Assembly: GCA_910583735.1 (NCBI GenBank)
Contig: CAJTXS010000019.1
Span: 1-28,441 of the forward strand
DNA from: an uncultured Christensenella sp.
GTDB lineage: Bacteria; Bacillota; Clostridia; Christensenellales; UBA3700
Direction of reading: 5' to 3'
DNA length: 28,441 nucleotides
Shown here: in pieces, positions 1-8,600 of the stretch
Position numbering within the stretch: position 1 is the stretch's first letter
How the letters are laid out: every line of letters begins with the position of its first letter
Program-made: the position numbers and the translations under genes
The notes under the pieces: generated by a model
What the model saw: only the letters and a program-made list of their open reading frames with translations
The model's database searches: none
What the model was told of the DNA's origin: nothing

Positions 1-1559
1 GCGGCGACTACGCCAAGAGCGAGGCAGGTACCCACAGAGCTAAGTACAGCGTAGATACTACCAAGTTTGACAGCGTCAACTACGAGCAGTATGTCATGCC
101 GAGCGGACTTGGCGCATCTTTCGATTGGGAGATAACCGCGCGTACGATAGGTATGCCCGTGTACGATAACAGCTGGGCAAAGTTCGACGACGATGTCCAC
201 GACTTTGCGGCTATGTTCGGATTGCCCGAGGATTGGAGCGAGTACGTAAGTATTGCTATAAAGTACAACGGCGAAGCGTATAACGGTCTCGAGGGCGAGG
301 ACTTTGATGGCGTTGCAGATAAGGCGTATAAGGGCTACAATGCAGGCGAGTACAAGGTGAGCTTTGCGCTTATTAACGGCGGCAATAACTTGCTGTTCAG
401 CAGCAGACCGCAGCAGGATATACCCGTAACCGTAGCTAAGGATAAGTACACGGTAGAGGGCTGGATAGACGACTACGAGCAGTCTAAGGTGGATGGCAGT
501 CTGCCCGTATATTACGACTACCGCTACACGGACGAAGATGGAACTATACTGACGATAGGCGATATGGAGCCTGGCAGTTACTACTACCGCGAGGTATACG
601 TCAAGGATAAGTACGTTGTCAATGCGGAAGTGGACGGAGAGGTCCGCCATAAGTTCATGATGTCGTTGACACCGGAGATAGAGCAGACGCCGGTCGCTAA
701 GCCTACATTGCCTACAGACGGTAGCAAAGTCGTGTACTACAACGGCAGCGAGCGCGCATTCGACGCGACTACGCTCGCGGAGCTGTTCGGCTTAACTGGC
801 TTTAACCCCGAGTATATGGAGATAGTATACGAGGACGCAGAGGGTACAGCCAAGACGGGCGAGACCAACGCAGGAGAGTACAAGATTAAGATACGCTTTA
901 CGAGCGGCTTATACTGCTGGGATAACGGCGACGGCACTACGTCTACCGACGATCTTGAGCTTACGGTTAAGATATCCAAGGCGCAGTTGCCTTCGCAGTG
1001 GAACAGCGGCGGCGAGGTTCCTACCATATCCGTGCCCGAGAGCCTTGCGGACTGTCTAAGCAACGACGCCTTTAACTACACCTACACCGACGAGGACGGC
1101 AATACGGTAAGCAAGTCCGATATGGTGGCTGGCAAGACGTACAGCGTCAAGGCGACATTAAAGCCCGAGTATGCGGCTAACTTCGAGTTTATAGATGTAA
1201 ACGGCGTGGTACTGCCCGACGCGACTGCGAGCACTTCGCACGAGTTCGATTACTCTACGGGCGATAGCAACAACGATAATAACGGCTCGAGTAATAACGG
1301 CGGCGGCAATGAGCCCGTAGTAAGAGATACTTGGTCTAAGGTATTTATAATAGCGCAGGTGGCTGCGGTGGTCATAATGCTGGGCATATTCATACTCTTT
1401 ATCGTGCTGATTGTCAAGTTGAATAAGAAGGGCGGCGGTAAAGGAGATAAGGGCGGCAGGCGCTACACGGACAATTACGGAGATGAGCGCTACGATATCG
1501 TCGGCAGCTCGGAGCCTCAATCAGGCAACGGCGGCAGCGACGATTATACGGCATTGTAA
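1..1559 (+). CDS. Surface protein with alternating beta-rich repeats and C-terminal membrane anchor (5' partial)
   Basis: The reading frame is open from nucleotide 3, so the protein starts upstream of the window; the Met codon at 96 need not be a start. The visible ~518 residues show two alternating modules. Type A (about 150-440 and 725-990) contains the phrase NAGEYK and resembles MBG/YDG-like bacterial Ig-like repeats. Type B (about 450-660 and 990-1250) contains YTDEDG followed by M..G..Y. An Asn/Gly-rich linker (about 1262-1320) leads to one hydrophobic segment (about 1341-1415), then a Lys/Gly-rich stop-transfer and a polar cytoplasmic tail. This predicts an extracellular stalk or adhesin-like protein anchored by a C-terminal helix, with no LPXTG motif. 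Function and ligand are unknown; the repeat-family assignment is by resemblance only. A GC-rich hairpin at 1608-1633 follows the stop codon. Confidence 0.8.
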   Translation, partial: GDYAKSEAGTHRAKYSVDTTKFDSVNYEQYVMPSGLGASFDWEITARTIGMPVYDNSWAKFDDDVHDFAAMFGLPEDWSEYVSIAIKYNGEAYNGLEGEDFDGVADKAYKGYNAGEYKVSFALINGGNNLLFSSRPQQDIPVTVAKDKYTVEGWIDDYEQSKVDGSLPVYYDYRYTDEDGTILTIGDMEPGSYYYREVYVKDKYVVNAEVDGEVRHKFMMSLTPEIEQTPVAKPTLPTDGSKVVYYNGSERAFDATTLAELFGLTGFNPEYMEIVYEDAEGTAKTGETNAGEYKIKIRFTSGLYCWDNGDGTTSTDDLELTVKISKAQLPSQWNSGGEVPTISVPESLADCLSNDAFNYTYTDEDGNTVSKSDMVAGKTYSVKATLKPEYAANFEFIDVNGVVLPDATASTSHEFDYSTGDSNNDNNGSSNNGGGNEPVVRDTWSKVFIIAQVAAVVIMLGIFILFIVLIVKLNKKGGGKGDKGGRRYTDNYGDERYDIVGSSEPQSGNGGSDDYTAL

Positions 1560-1960
1560 TAGTATATACTCATAAGTATACGACTGCAATACAATAGGCG
1601 CAGACACGGCGGACGGCAGATAAGCCGTCCGTCTTATATTGCCGACAGGCGCTAAGTATGCCGCGCGCAGCTTAGGCGATAGGCGCAAGGCAGTATATTG
1701 CCGCTTATTTAATCGACAAACATATCCGAATAAGTCGATGTGCAAGCCATAATGATAAGTAATAATCCATTGTTAATATTTAGCCTATTAAATGTATCGA
1801 TATATCAAGCCGTTTATCCTGATAAGCCGCTAAGTAATCGAGGTCTATATCGAAAAATCCTTATCAATTGAATAATCATATTATTTTTAGTAAAATTCAG
1901 GCTTATCTGTCTGGATTTAGACGGGCGGAATATGATACAATAATGCCAAGGGAGAGCATC
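1560..1960. other. Intergenic region before lacZ
   Basis: This 401-bp gap holds the hairpin at 1608-1633. From about 1700 it becomes AT-rich. A TATGAT at 1931-1936 could be a -10 box for lacZ, giving a short leader of about 18 nt, but I see no good -35 at the right distance. No operator-like palindrome, RNA gene or convincing small coding frame is visible. Confidence 0.5.
1608..1633 (+). terminator. Probable terminator after the surface-protein gene
   Basis: A 10-bp stem, GGCGGACGGC (1608-1617) against GCCGTCCGTC (1624-1633), has a 6-nt loop and one G-U pair. It is followed by TTATATT, a weak U-tract. It lies about 50 nt after the stop codon at 1559. Confidence 0.5.
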
Positions 1961-4942
1961 ATGAGATATAAGATAGACAAGAGCAAGTATTGCGACTTTA
2001 AGATTTTCCAAGACAACAAGTTAGACGAGCGCACATATTTTATACCTTTTTCCTGCGCGGACAAGGCTAAGGGCATCGACATGTATAGGGAGCGTTACGC
2101 TTCCGACAGAGTGGATATGCTCAGCGGTAAGTGGGACTTTATTTACTACTCGCAGCGCTCGGATATGCCTACCGATTTCGATACGTCGGCTATCAAGTTT
2201 TCCGATATAGACGTGCCGTCCACATGGCAACGCAGGGGATACGATCAGATAGCGTATATCAATACGCGCTATGCCTTCCCCAAGCGTCCGCCCCATATCC
2301 CCAAGGACATTCCCGTAGCGGTATACCGCAAGAGCTTTACAGTAGAGGACGCTGGCGATAGCCGCGTGCTGACATTCCTCGGCGCAGCGGGCGCGCTGTA
2401 TGTGTACATCAACGGCAAGTATGTCGGATACAGCGAGGGCAGTCACAACAGCGCGGAGTTCGATATTACTCAGTACGCTCGCGTAGGCGACAACGAGCTG
2501 CTCGTCGTATTGTACAAGTGGAGCAACGGCACGTATCTGGAGTGCCAGGATATGTTTAGGGAGAACGGATTGTTCCGCGATGTATACATCACGCGGCGCG
2601 GCGCGGCATATCTCGACGACTGCCTGTTGCGACCCGTATACGAGGGCGGCGGAGCTTACGGGCTGAATGTTCGCCTTAAGGGCAAGTATACCAAGGCGCT
2701 CGTAACGGTTGCGGGCGAGGGCGGAGAGCTTACTCGTATAGAGACGGAGAGTGGCGAGGCAAGCGTGAGCGCGCTGCATCCCTTGGAGTGGAATGCCGAG
2801 ACTCCGCATGTCTATACCGCCGAGATTACGCTATATGACGGCGACGAGCCCTGCGAATATGTAAGGCAGATAATAGGCTTTAAGCATATTGAGATAGACG
2901 GCGAGATATATCTATTCAACGGTAAGCCCATCAAGATGTTAGGCGTCAATCATCACGACACGCACCCTATTAACGGTTATTGCATGACGATAGACGAGAT
3001 GGAGCGCGATGTTAAACTGATGAAGGAGTATAATTGCAATACTGTGCGCATGTCGCACTATCCTCCCGACCCCGCAATGCTGACAATGTGCGACATCTAC
3101 GGTCTGTATGTCATAGACGAGGCGGATATCGAGACGCACGGCTTCTATGCGGTGCCGTATACTACATATAATCCCAACAGGCTCAGCAACGATATGCGCT
3201 GGGCGCAGCATTATCTCGACAGAGTAAAGCGCATGTACGGCAGGGATAAGAATCACCCCTGTATTGCCATGTGGTCGCTGGGCAACGAGTCGGGCGGATA
3301 TAAGTGTCAAGACGTATGCTATGAGTATCTGCGCGAGCAGGATAAGGGCGTGCCCGTACACTACGAGGGCGTGATACGCAGCAAGCGTTGGGCTTACGAC
3401 GTGGTGTCGCACATGTATGCGCATCACTCGCTCTTGCGCGCTATCGCAGACGGCAGCGCGGACGATAAGTATAAGGGTAAGCCCTTCTTTCAGTGCGAAT
3501 ACGCTCACGCCATGGGCGTGGGTCCCGGCGGACTGGACGAGTATGTTAAACTGTTCTATTCCTCGCCGCAGCTACTCGGCGGATGTATATGGGAGTGGGC
3601 TGATCACGCCGTCTACGACCCCGAGCATAAATATGCATACACTTACGGCGGCGATCATAAGGAGAAGATACATGACGGCAACTTCTGCGTAGACGGACTA
3701 TTCTATCCCGACAGGCAGCCCTCGAGCGGCGCCTTGGAGATGAAGGCATGCTACCGTCCCGTGCGCTGCGAGTATAAGGGCGGAGGCGTCTTTACGCTGA
3801 GCAATAAGCGATCATTCCTATCGACGGACGACCTCGATATCGCGTGGAAGGTGTACAACGGCGGAGAGGAGATAGGCTCGGGAGTATACGGCGGAGTGAT
3901 TGCTGCCGGCGAGAGCGCGGATTTTGCGCCCATGATGTCGGTGACGGCGGATAAGAGATGCGATATATACATCGACTTTATCTACACGTCTAAGGCGGAC
4001 GGCAGAGAGATAGCGCGCGAGCAGATTATATACAACGCGCACATCGACGCGGAGCCCGAGTCCGAAGTCACGCCTTTTAAGAAGTCGGGCAAGTTCTTTG
4101 TGGCAGCGACGGGCGAAGGCGAGATAAAGATAGACAGGCGCAGCGGCGAGCTTAGCAGCTTTACCTGCGGGAAGAGGCAACTGATCAACTCGCACCCTTA
4201 TGACGGTTATTATGGCTTGGTTCCGCATGTGTATAGGGCGTTTATCGACAACGACCGATTTGTCAAGATAGGTTGGGAGGTACTGGGACTGCACAGCGCG
4301 CATCCCGTATTGTGCCGCTGCCGTCTCTCCGGCGACAGTGTCGTAGCCGCTTACAATATCGTAACGAGGGGCATATTCATCTTAGCTAAGGTGAAAATTA
4401 CGTATACGCTCAAGGGCGACGAGCTGATCGTTAAGACTTCGCTATCTAAGGTCAATCCGTTCTTTGTATCTATTCCTTGCTTCGGACTGGGTATGGAAGT
4501 CGCGAATGTATTTACAGACGCCGATTATTACGGCAGAGGCGAGAGCGAGAGTCTGTCCGACTTCAACGCTCACGCGCCGCTGGGCAGATACAGCATCAAG
4601 GTGAATGAGATGACGCATAAGTATATCAGACCGCAGGACGCGGGCAACAGGAGCGATGTGCGCAGTATTACGTTCAGCGGGGCGGAGTGCGCGCTCACGA
4701 TTCGCGCTTTCGATGCGCCTATCAACGTAAAGGCAACGCATTATACTCCTATTCAGCTTAGCAAGGCTCAGCACATCGAGGATATCCCCGATTGCGATAC
4801 GCTCTATATCGGCGTTGACGGATTTGTGCGCGGCGCGGGCAGCAACAGCTGCGGACCTATTCCTATGCCCGAGCATTTGGTTAAGCCCAAGTACGGACAG
4901 CCGCTCGAGTATAAGTTCGGTATGACATTCAAGCGTAAGTAA
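1961..4942 (+). CDS. lacZ: Beta-galactosidase, glycoside hydrolase family 2 (LacZ type)
   Basis: The product (993 aa, close to the ~1020 of E. coli LacZ) hydrolyses terminal beta-D-galactosides such as lactose. The start is the ATG at 1961, because AAGGGAGAG (1948-1956) is correctly spaced for it; in-frame codons at 1868 and 1943 lack a ribosome site. Domain order is a sugar-binding jelly-roll, an Ig-like domain, a TIM barrel and a C-terminal Bgal_small_N-type beta-sandwich. The barrel has the expected motifs: GVNHHDTHP, then WSLGNES with the acid/base Glu443, then FQCEYAHAMG with the nucleophile Glu513. DNDRF and W in the C-terminal domain also match LacZ. There is no signal peptide, so it is cytoplasmic and needs an imported substrate; no transporter or regulator gene is adjacent. 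Convergent with serA. Actual substrate (lactose or another beta-galactoside) is not settled by sequence. Confidence 0.93.
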   Translation: MRYKIDKSKYCDFKIFQDNKLDERTYFIPFSCADKAKGIDMYRERYASDRVDMLSGKWDFIYYSQRSDMPTDFDTSAIKFSDIDVPSTWQRRGYDQIAYINTRYAFPKRPPHIPKDIPVAVYRKSFTVEDAGDSRVLTFLGAAGALYVYINGKYVGYSEGSHNSAEFDITQYARVGDNELLVVLYKWSNGTYLECQDMFRENGLFRDVYITRRGAAYLDDCLLRPVYEGGGAYGLNVRLKGKYTKALVTVAGEGGELTRIETESGEASVSALHPLEWNAETPHVYTAEITLYDGDEPCEYVRQIIGFKHIEIDGEIYLFNGKPIKMLGVNHHDTHPINGYCMTIDEMERDVKLMKEYNCNTVRMSHYPPDPAMLTMCDIYGLYVIDEADIETHGFYAVPYTTYNPNRLSNDMRWAQHYLDRVKRMYGRDKNHPCIAMWSLGNESGGYKCQDVCYEYLREQDKGVPVHYEGVIRSKRWAYDVVSHMYAHHSLLRAIADGSADDKYKGKPFFQCEYAHAMGVGPGGLDEYVKLFYSSPQLLGGCIWEWADHAVYDPEHKYAYTYGGDHKEKIHDGNFCVDGLFYPDRQPSSGALEMKACYRPVRCEYKGGGVFTLSNKRSFLSTDDLDIAWKVYNGGEEIGSGVYGGVIAAGESADFAPMMSVTADKRCDIYIDFIYTSKADGREIAREQIIYNAHIDAEPESEVTPFKKSGKFFVAATGEGEIKIDRRSGELSSFTCGKRQLINSHPYDGYYGLVPHVYRAFIDNDRFVKIGWEVLGLHSAHPVLCRCRLSGDSVVAAYNIVTRGIFILAKVKITYTLKGDELIVKTSLSKVNPFFVSIPCFGLGMEVANVFTDADYYGRGESESLSDFNAHAPLGRYSIKVNEMTHKYIRPQDAGNRSDVRSITFSGAECALTIRAFDAPINVKATHYTPIQLSKAQHIEDIPDCDTLYIGVDGFVRGAGSNSCGPIPMPEHLVKPKYGQPLEYKFGMTFKRK

Positions 4943-5024
4943 CTTACGGTTCGGGCTAAGACGAGGAGATGTCGAAAGTCTTAATTGTCAAATAAATCGC
5001 TGCGGCAATTACTTAATAATGTAT

Positions 5025-5056
5025 AAAAAAATAAGCGCGGAACTTCCGCGCTTATT
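5025..5056 (-). terminator. Rho-independent terminator of serC-serA (possibly bidirectional)
   Basis: A perfect 11-bp stem AATAAGCGCGG (5030-5040) / CCGCGCTTATT (5046-5056) with a 5-nt loop is followed, read on the minus strand, by six U. It lies just past the serA stop. It may also stop lacZ transcription, but that side lacks a U-tract. Confidence 0.82.
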
Positions 5057-5078
5057 CTATTAATCGATTAGAAGGCTC

Positions 5079-6212
5079 TTACAGCACTCTTACTCTCTTG
5101 ACGCCCTTAAGCGCCTTGACAGCGTCTAAGCAGTCCGCATTCTTGACGTCTGCTATTACGTACAGCACGTTACCTCTTGCGGCGGATGCGATTCCGCTGA
5201 GACTGTCGCCTATTGCGGCTGTGATATCGGCAAGGCTTGCTCCGTCCGAGAGTACAGTTATGCGCTTCGCGCCCGCCCTTGCAGCCTTTACGCAAGGCAG
5301 ATTGACGGAATTGACTATGTTGCCGTTCTCGATGAAGTCCTTGAGCTGATTTGCAGCCATGACTGCGCAGTTATCTTCCGCTTCGGGAGTGGATGCGCCG
5401 AGGTGAGGTATGGTGATGATGTTGTCCTTACCGATGATGTTATTGTTGGGTAAGTCCGTCACATAGCGACCGACCTTACCGCTTGCGGTAGCGTCGATGA
5501 TGTCGCTGTCGTTGACGAGGTCGCCTCTTGCGCAGTTGATAATCACTACGCCGTCTTTCATGAGCGCGATGGTCTCTTTATTGATGCAGTTCTTGGTCTG
5601 AGGGGTGGAAGGCACGTGCAGCGTGATAAAGTCGCACGAGCGATAGATATCTTTGATATCCTCGGTAATAGCTATGCGGCTGTCCAGCGCGCTTGCGGCG
5701 TCCTTGGATAGGTAGGGGTCGTATCCCGTCACGCTCATGCCCAAAGCAAGCGCGGCGTCCGCAACCAACCTGCCTATGGCGCCCATGCCGATTATTCCCA
5801 GCCTCTTGCCGGATATCTCCTGTCCGACGAATGCCTTCTTGCCCTTTTCCACTGCCTTAGCCACGTCCTCGCCGCCGAGAGACTGCGTCCAGTTAATGCC
5901 GCGGATTATCTTGCGCGAGCCGATTATCATAGCGCCTATCACGAGCTCCTTGACCGCGTTGGCGTTGGCGCCGGGGGTGTTGAATACGCATATTCCCTTG
6001 TCGGTCATCTTATCCAAAGGGATGTTATTGACGCCCGCGCCCGCCCTAGCAACGGCAATTACGCTCTCGGGCACTTCGTACTCGTGCATGTTGAAGCTGC
6101 GCAGTATGATTGCCTCGGGAGAGGATGACGCGTCTGTCACATTGTAGAGCTTGGAGTCCAATATATCGTTTACCTTGGAAGATATCGCGTTGAGCTTTAA
6201 TATGTCAGTCAT
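5079..6212 (-). CDS. serA: D-3-phosphoglycerate dehydrogenase, short clostridial type
   Basis: The enzyme makes 3-phosphohydroxypyruvate from 3-phosphoglycerate with NAD, the first step of serine synthesis. At 377 aa it has the 2-hydroxyacid dehydrogenase fold: Rossmann motif GMGAIG (142-147), catalytic Arg229 in NCARGDLVN, and catalytic His270 in PHLGASTPEAED. The C-terminal ~60 residues (RITVLSDG onward) look like a short ACT-like module, without the long regulatory domains of E. coli SerA. The segment where the relay Glu normally sits (a DVFxxEP-like stretch) is shortened to YVTDLPNNN. The ATG at 6212 has an AAGAGG ribosome site. It lies 16 bp after serC in the same direction, so the two are an operon. 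A related D-2-hydroxyacid dehydrogenase is the only alternative, made unlikely by the serC neighbour. Confidence 0.92.
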   Translation of the reverse strand: MTDILKLNAISSKVNDILDSKLYNVTDASSSPEAIILRSFNMHEYEVPESVIAVARAGAGVNNIPLDKMTDKGICVFNTPGANANAVKELVIGAMIIGSRKIIRGINWTQSLGGEDVAKAVEKGKKAFVGQEISGKRLGIIGMGAIGRLVADAALALGMSVTGYDPYLSKDAASALDSRIAITEDIKDIYRSCDFITLHVPSTPQTKNCINKETIALMKDGVVIINCARGDLVNDSDIIDATASGKVGRYVTDLPNNNIIGKDNIITIPHLGASTPEAEDNCAVMAANQLKDFIENGNIVNSVNLPCVKAARAGAKRITVLSDGASLADITAAIGDSLSGIASAARGNVLYVIADVKNADCLDAVKALKGVKRVRVL

Positions 6213-6228
6213 TGTATATACCTCTTAA

Positions 6229-7296
6229 TCAGCCGTTCTTTCTCTCGAATTCTTTCATGAAGGATACGAGCGCCTCGATGCCTTCGACGGGCATAGCGTT
6301 GTATATGGATGCTCTCATGCCGCCGACGAGCCTGTGACCCTTGATAGATACGAAGCCCTCTTTACCCGCCTCTTTGACAAACAGCGCGTCGAGGTCGGCG
6401 TTAGGCGTAGTGAAAGGCACGTTCATCATGGAGCGGTCTACCTTGTTGACCTTGTTGGTATAGAAACTCGATGCGTCGATGTAATCGTACAGCAAGCCTG
6501 CCTTGTACTCGTTGACCTTCTGTATAGCGGGTACGCCGCCCAGCTTCTTGAGATGACGCAGATTGAGCATAGCCATATATATCGCAAAGCAAGGAGGAGT
6601 ATTGTAAAGACTGTTGTTTTCAGCCATGACCTTCCAGCTGAGCATCGTGGGGCAGTAAGACATAGGCTCTTTAATGAGGTCTTTGCGCACGATTACGATA
6701 GTAAGTCCCGCAGGCGCGAGGTTCTTCTGCGCGCCGGCATACATCACGCCGTACTTGTTTACGTCCATGACTTCGCTTAGTATGTTGGAAGATACGTCCG
6801 CAACCAGCGTCGCATCGGTCTCTGGAAGTTTGGTAAAACGGGTGCCGAATATAGTGTTATTCTGGCAGATGTACAGGTAATCGGTGTCCTTACGCACGTC
6901 GAGCTGCTTGGGAATATAAGTGAAAGTATCGGGCTCGGAAGTGCCTGCCACGTGTATGTCGCCGTACTTCTTCGCTTCCTGATAAGCCTTTTTCGCAAAG
7001 TTGCCCGTTACGACGTAGTCCGCCTTGCCCGTGGAAAGCAAGTTCATAGGTATAGCTGCGAACTGTGTGGATGCTCCGCCTTGTACGAATAGCACTTCGT
7101 AATCGTCGGAGATACCCATCAACTCGCGCAGCAGCGCGATGCACTCGTTATGTATCGCGTCAAAGGGTTTGCTGCGATGGCTCATTTCGGTAACGGACAT
7201 TCCGCATCCGGCGTAATCGATGAACTCCGCCTTGGCTTGTTCGAGGACTTCGAGCGGGAGCATGGAAGGACCCGCCGAGAAATTATAAACTCTCAT
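6229..7296 (-). CDS. serC: Phosphoserine aminotransferase
   Basis: A PLP enzyme (355 aa) that converts 3-phosphohydroxypyruvate and glutamate to O-phosphoserine, the second step of serine synthesis. The N-terminus MRVYNFSAGPSMLP is the SerC hallmark, and the PLP lysine is Lys191 in YAGAQKNLAPAG. TEMSHRS, VQGGAST and the C-terminal GHRLVGGMRASIYNAMP are also typical. The start at 7296 is fixed by AGGAGAT a few bases upstream and by homology; the frame extends to 7389 only fortuitously. serA follows at 16 bp. No serB phosphatase is in the window. A promoter lies at 7336-7365, giving a leader of about 33 nt. Confidence 0.96.
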   Translation of the reverse strand: MRVYNFSAGPSMLPLEVLEQAKAEFIDYAGCGMSVTEMSHRSKPFDAIHNECIALLRELMGISDDYEVLFVQGGASTQFAAIPMNLLSTGKADYVVTGNFAKKAYQEAKKYGDIHVAGTSEPDTFTYIPKQLDVRKDTDYLYICQNNTIFGTRFTKLPETDATLVADVSSNILSEVMDVNKYGVMYAGAQKNLAPAGLTIVIVRKDLIKEPMSYCPTMLSWKVMAENNSLYNTPPCFAIYMAMLNLRHLKKLGGVPAIQKVNEYKAGLLYDYIDASSFYTNKVNKVDRSMMNVPFTTPNADLDALFVKEAGKEGFVSIKGHRLVGGMRASIYNAMPVEGIEALVSFMKEFERKNG

Positions 7297-7335
7297 ACTT
7301 ATCTCCTGAAATTGGTTTATTAATAAAGTATTAAT

Positions 7336-7365
7336 ATTATAAATCCTAACGCGGCAGAAAAGCAA
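7336..7365 (-). promoter_or_regulatory. Promoter of serC-serA
   Basis: Read on the minus strand: -35 TTGCTT (7365-7360), an 18-bp spacer and a perfect -10 TATAAT (7341-7336). The predicted transcript starts near 7329, before the AGGAGAT ribosome site of serC. Confidence 0.65.
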
Positions 7366-7523
7366 GGATATTAAGTAAGGTGCGCGCAATTACGCTCGAT
7401 AGCCACGCGCCGTATACGCTATGCGATGTACATTGCCGATTATATGCGGCGTGAGCGGCTGCTTGGCGCCGAATAGAAGTTGACGTTATACATAAGATAA
7501 TAGCATATAAGGAGATGAGAATT

Positions 7524-8234
7524 ATGAAAGCCGTAATTATGGCGGGCGGATTCGGCAGCAGGCTGCGTCCCTTGACGGATAAGCTACCCAAGCCCATGAT
7601 GCCCATTATCGACAAGCCGATACTGCACTATATCGTGGACAGACTGGTGGCGGGCGGAATAAAGGACATTGCCATGACGCTGGGATATATGCCGGAGAGC
7701 ATAATATCTTACTTCGGCGACGGCTCCGCTTACGGTGCTAAGATAAGATACTTTATCGAAGATAAGCCGCTCGGCACCGCAGGCGGTGTCAAGAATGCGT
7801 CTAAGTTTATAGACGGTCCCTTCCTCGTGATGAGCGGAGACGCCTTCACGACTATAGATATCAATGAGATGCACGCCTTCCATATCGCAAGGGGCGCTAA
7901 GGTGACTATGGCTGTCAAGACGGTGGACAATCCCCGCGGCTACGGCGAGGTGGAGACGGATAGCAACGGTAAGGTGCTTGAGTTCAGAGAAAAGCCCAAG
8001 GTGTATAAGAGTAAACTCATCAATATGGGTATATATATCATGGAGAGGGAGGTGCTCGATATGATACCTCGCGGCAAGTACGACTTTTCCAACGACTTGT
8101 TTCCGAGACTGCTCGGGGATATCTATTCGTACAGGAGCGACTGTTACTGGTCGGATATAGGCACGCTGCCCAGTTATTACGCGACCAATATGGATGTGGC
8201 GGCGGCGCCCGCGATGTTCGGTTACAATATATAA
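7524..8234 (+). CDS. Sugar-1-phosphate nucleotidyltransferase (mannose-1-P guanylyl- / glucose-1-P nucleotidyl-transferase-like)
   Basis: This 236-aa protein is a single NTP_transferase domain that activates a sugar phosphate to an NDP-sugar. It has the signature GGFGSRLRPLTD (8-19) with KPM, then LGTAGGVKNA (83-92), the metal-binding VMSGD (102-106), EKP (156-158), NMGIYIM (167-173) and YWSDIGT (208-214). It lacks the left-handed beta-helix domain that many GDP-mannose pyrophosphorylases and GlmU carry, so regulation or oligomerisation through that domain is absent. ATG 7524 is preferred over ATG 7515, because AAGGAG at 7509-7514 abuts the latter. It is monocistronic: divergent from serC and followed by a strong terminator at 8315-8353. 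Sugar and nucleotide specificity cannot be read from sequence. Confidence 0.85.
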   Translation: MKAVIMAGGFGSRLRPLTDKLPKPMMPIIDKPILHYIVDRLVAGGIKDIAMTLGYMPESIISYFGDGSAYGAKIRYFIEDKPLGTAGGVKNASKFIDGPFLVMSGDAFTTIDINEMHAFHIARGAKVTMAVKTVDNPRGYGEVETDSNGKVLEFREKPKVYKSKLINMGIYIMEREVLDMIPRGKYDFSNDLFPRLLGDIYSYRSDCYWSDIGTLPSYYATNMDVAAAPAMFGYNI

Positions 8235-8376
8235 TTATGTATTGTATGTGCACTTAAATAGATTAATCGACATATAACATGTAAAAATCCGCTTTATTAC
8301 TTTGCAATTCAGCGCAAACAGGCGTCTGTGTATATAATGCAGGCGTCTGTTTGTTTATGTATTTTATATGCACTTA
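8235..8376 (+). repeat. 22-bp direct repeat pair flanking a terminator
   Basis: TTATGTATTGTATGTGCACT plus TA (8235-8256) recurs at 8355-8376 with only two substitutions (20/22 identical). The copies are 120 bp apart and bracket the hairpin at 8315-8353. Each contains the near-palindrome TGCA. The origin is unknown; a small duplication is the simplest explanation. Confidence 0.7.
8315..8353 (+). terminator. Rho-independent terminator of the nucleotidyltransferase gene
   Basis: Positions 8315-8331 pair with 8337-8353 (17 bp with a few G-U pairs, 5-nt loop), followed by TTTATGTATTTTAT. The two arms contain the same word, CAGGCGTCTGT, because each arm is itself nearly palindromic (ACAG..CTGT). 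Confidence 0.75.
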
Positions 8377-8529
8377 CATTGTTTATTTATTTAAGTCTGT
8401 GCATTTGCGCTGCGGTAATAACGGGATTCGAGGCTTCGGTTAGTTAAGTTGATATTGCGCGCTGCGACATAATCTTACATAATATTCGCGCAATATGTCT
8501 TATGCGTTACGGGGATAAAAGGCATATGC

Positions 8530-8558
8530 TTGCTTAAAATCCGTATTTAGTATATAAT
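8530..8558 (+). promoter_or_regulatory. Promoter of rnjA
   Basis: -35 TTGCTT (8530-8535), a 17-bp spacer and a perfect -10 TATAAT (8553-8558). The start of transcription would be near 8565, giving a leader of about 36 nt that carries the GGAGG ribosome site at 8590-8594. Confidence 0.75.
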
Positions 8559-8600
8559 CTAATGGAGAATTTGTAATTAATTTTACTTCGGAGGACATAA

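Larger units (their letters stand above)
8235..8600. other. Intergenic region before rnjA
   Basis: This 366-bp gap contains the 22-bp direct repeats, the terminator at 8315-8353 and the rnjA promoter at 8530-8558. The stretch 8377-8529 shows nothing I can assign. No RNA gene is recognisable. Confidence 0.5.

Noticed and set aside
7491..7523. Promoter for the nucleotidyltransferase gene from TTGACG at 7491-7496
   Set aside because: The sequence at the correct -10 distance (GCATAT) is poor and would overlap the ribosome site, so I do not annotate it.
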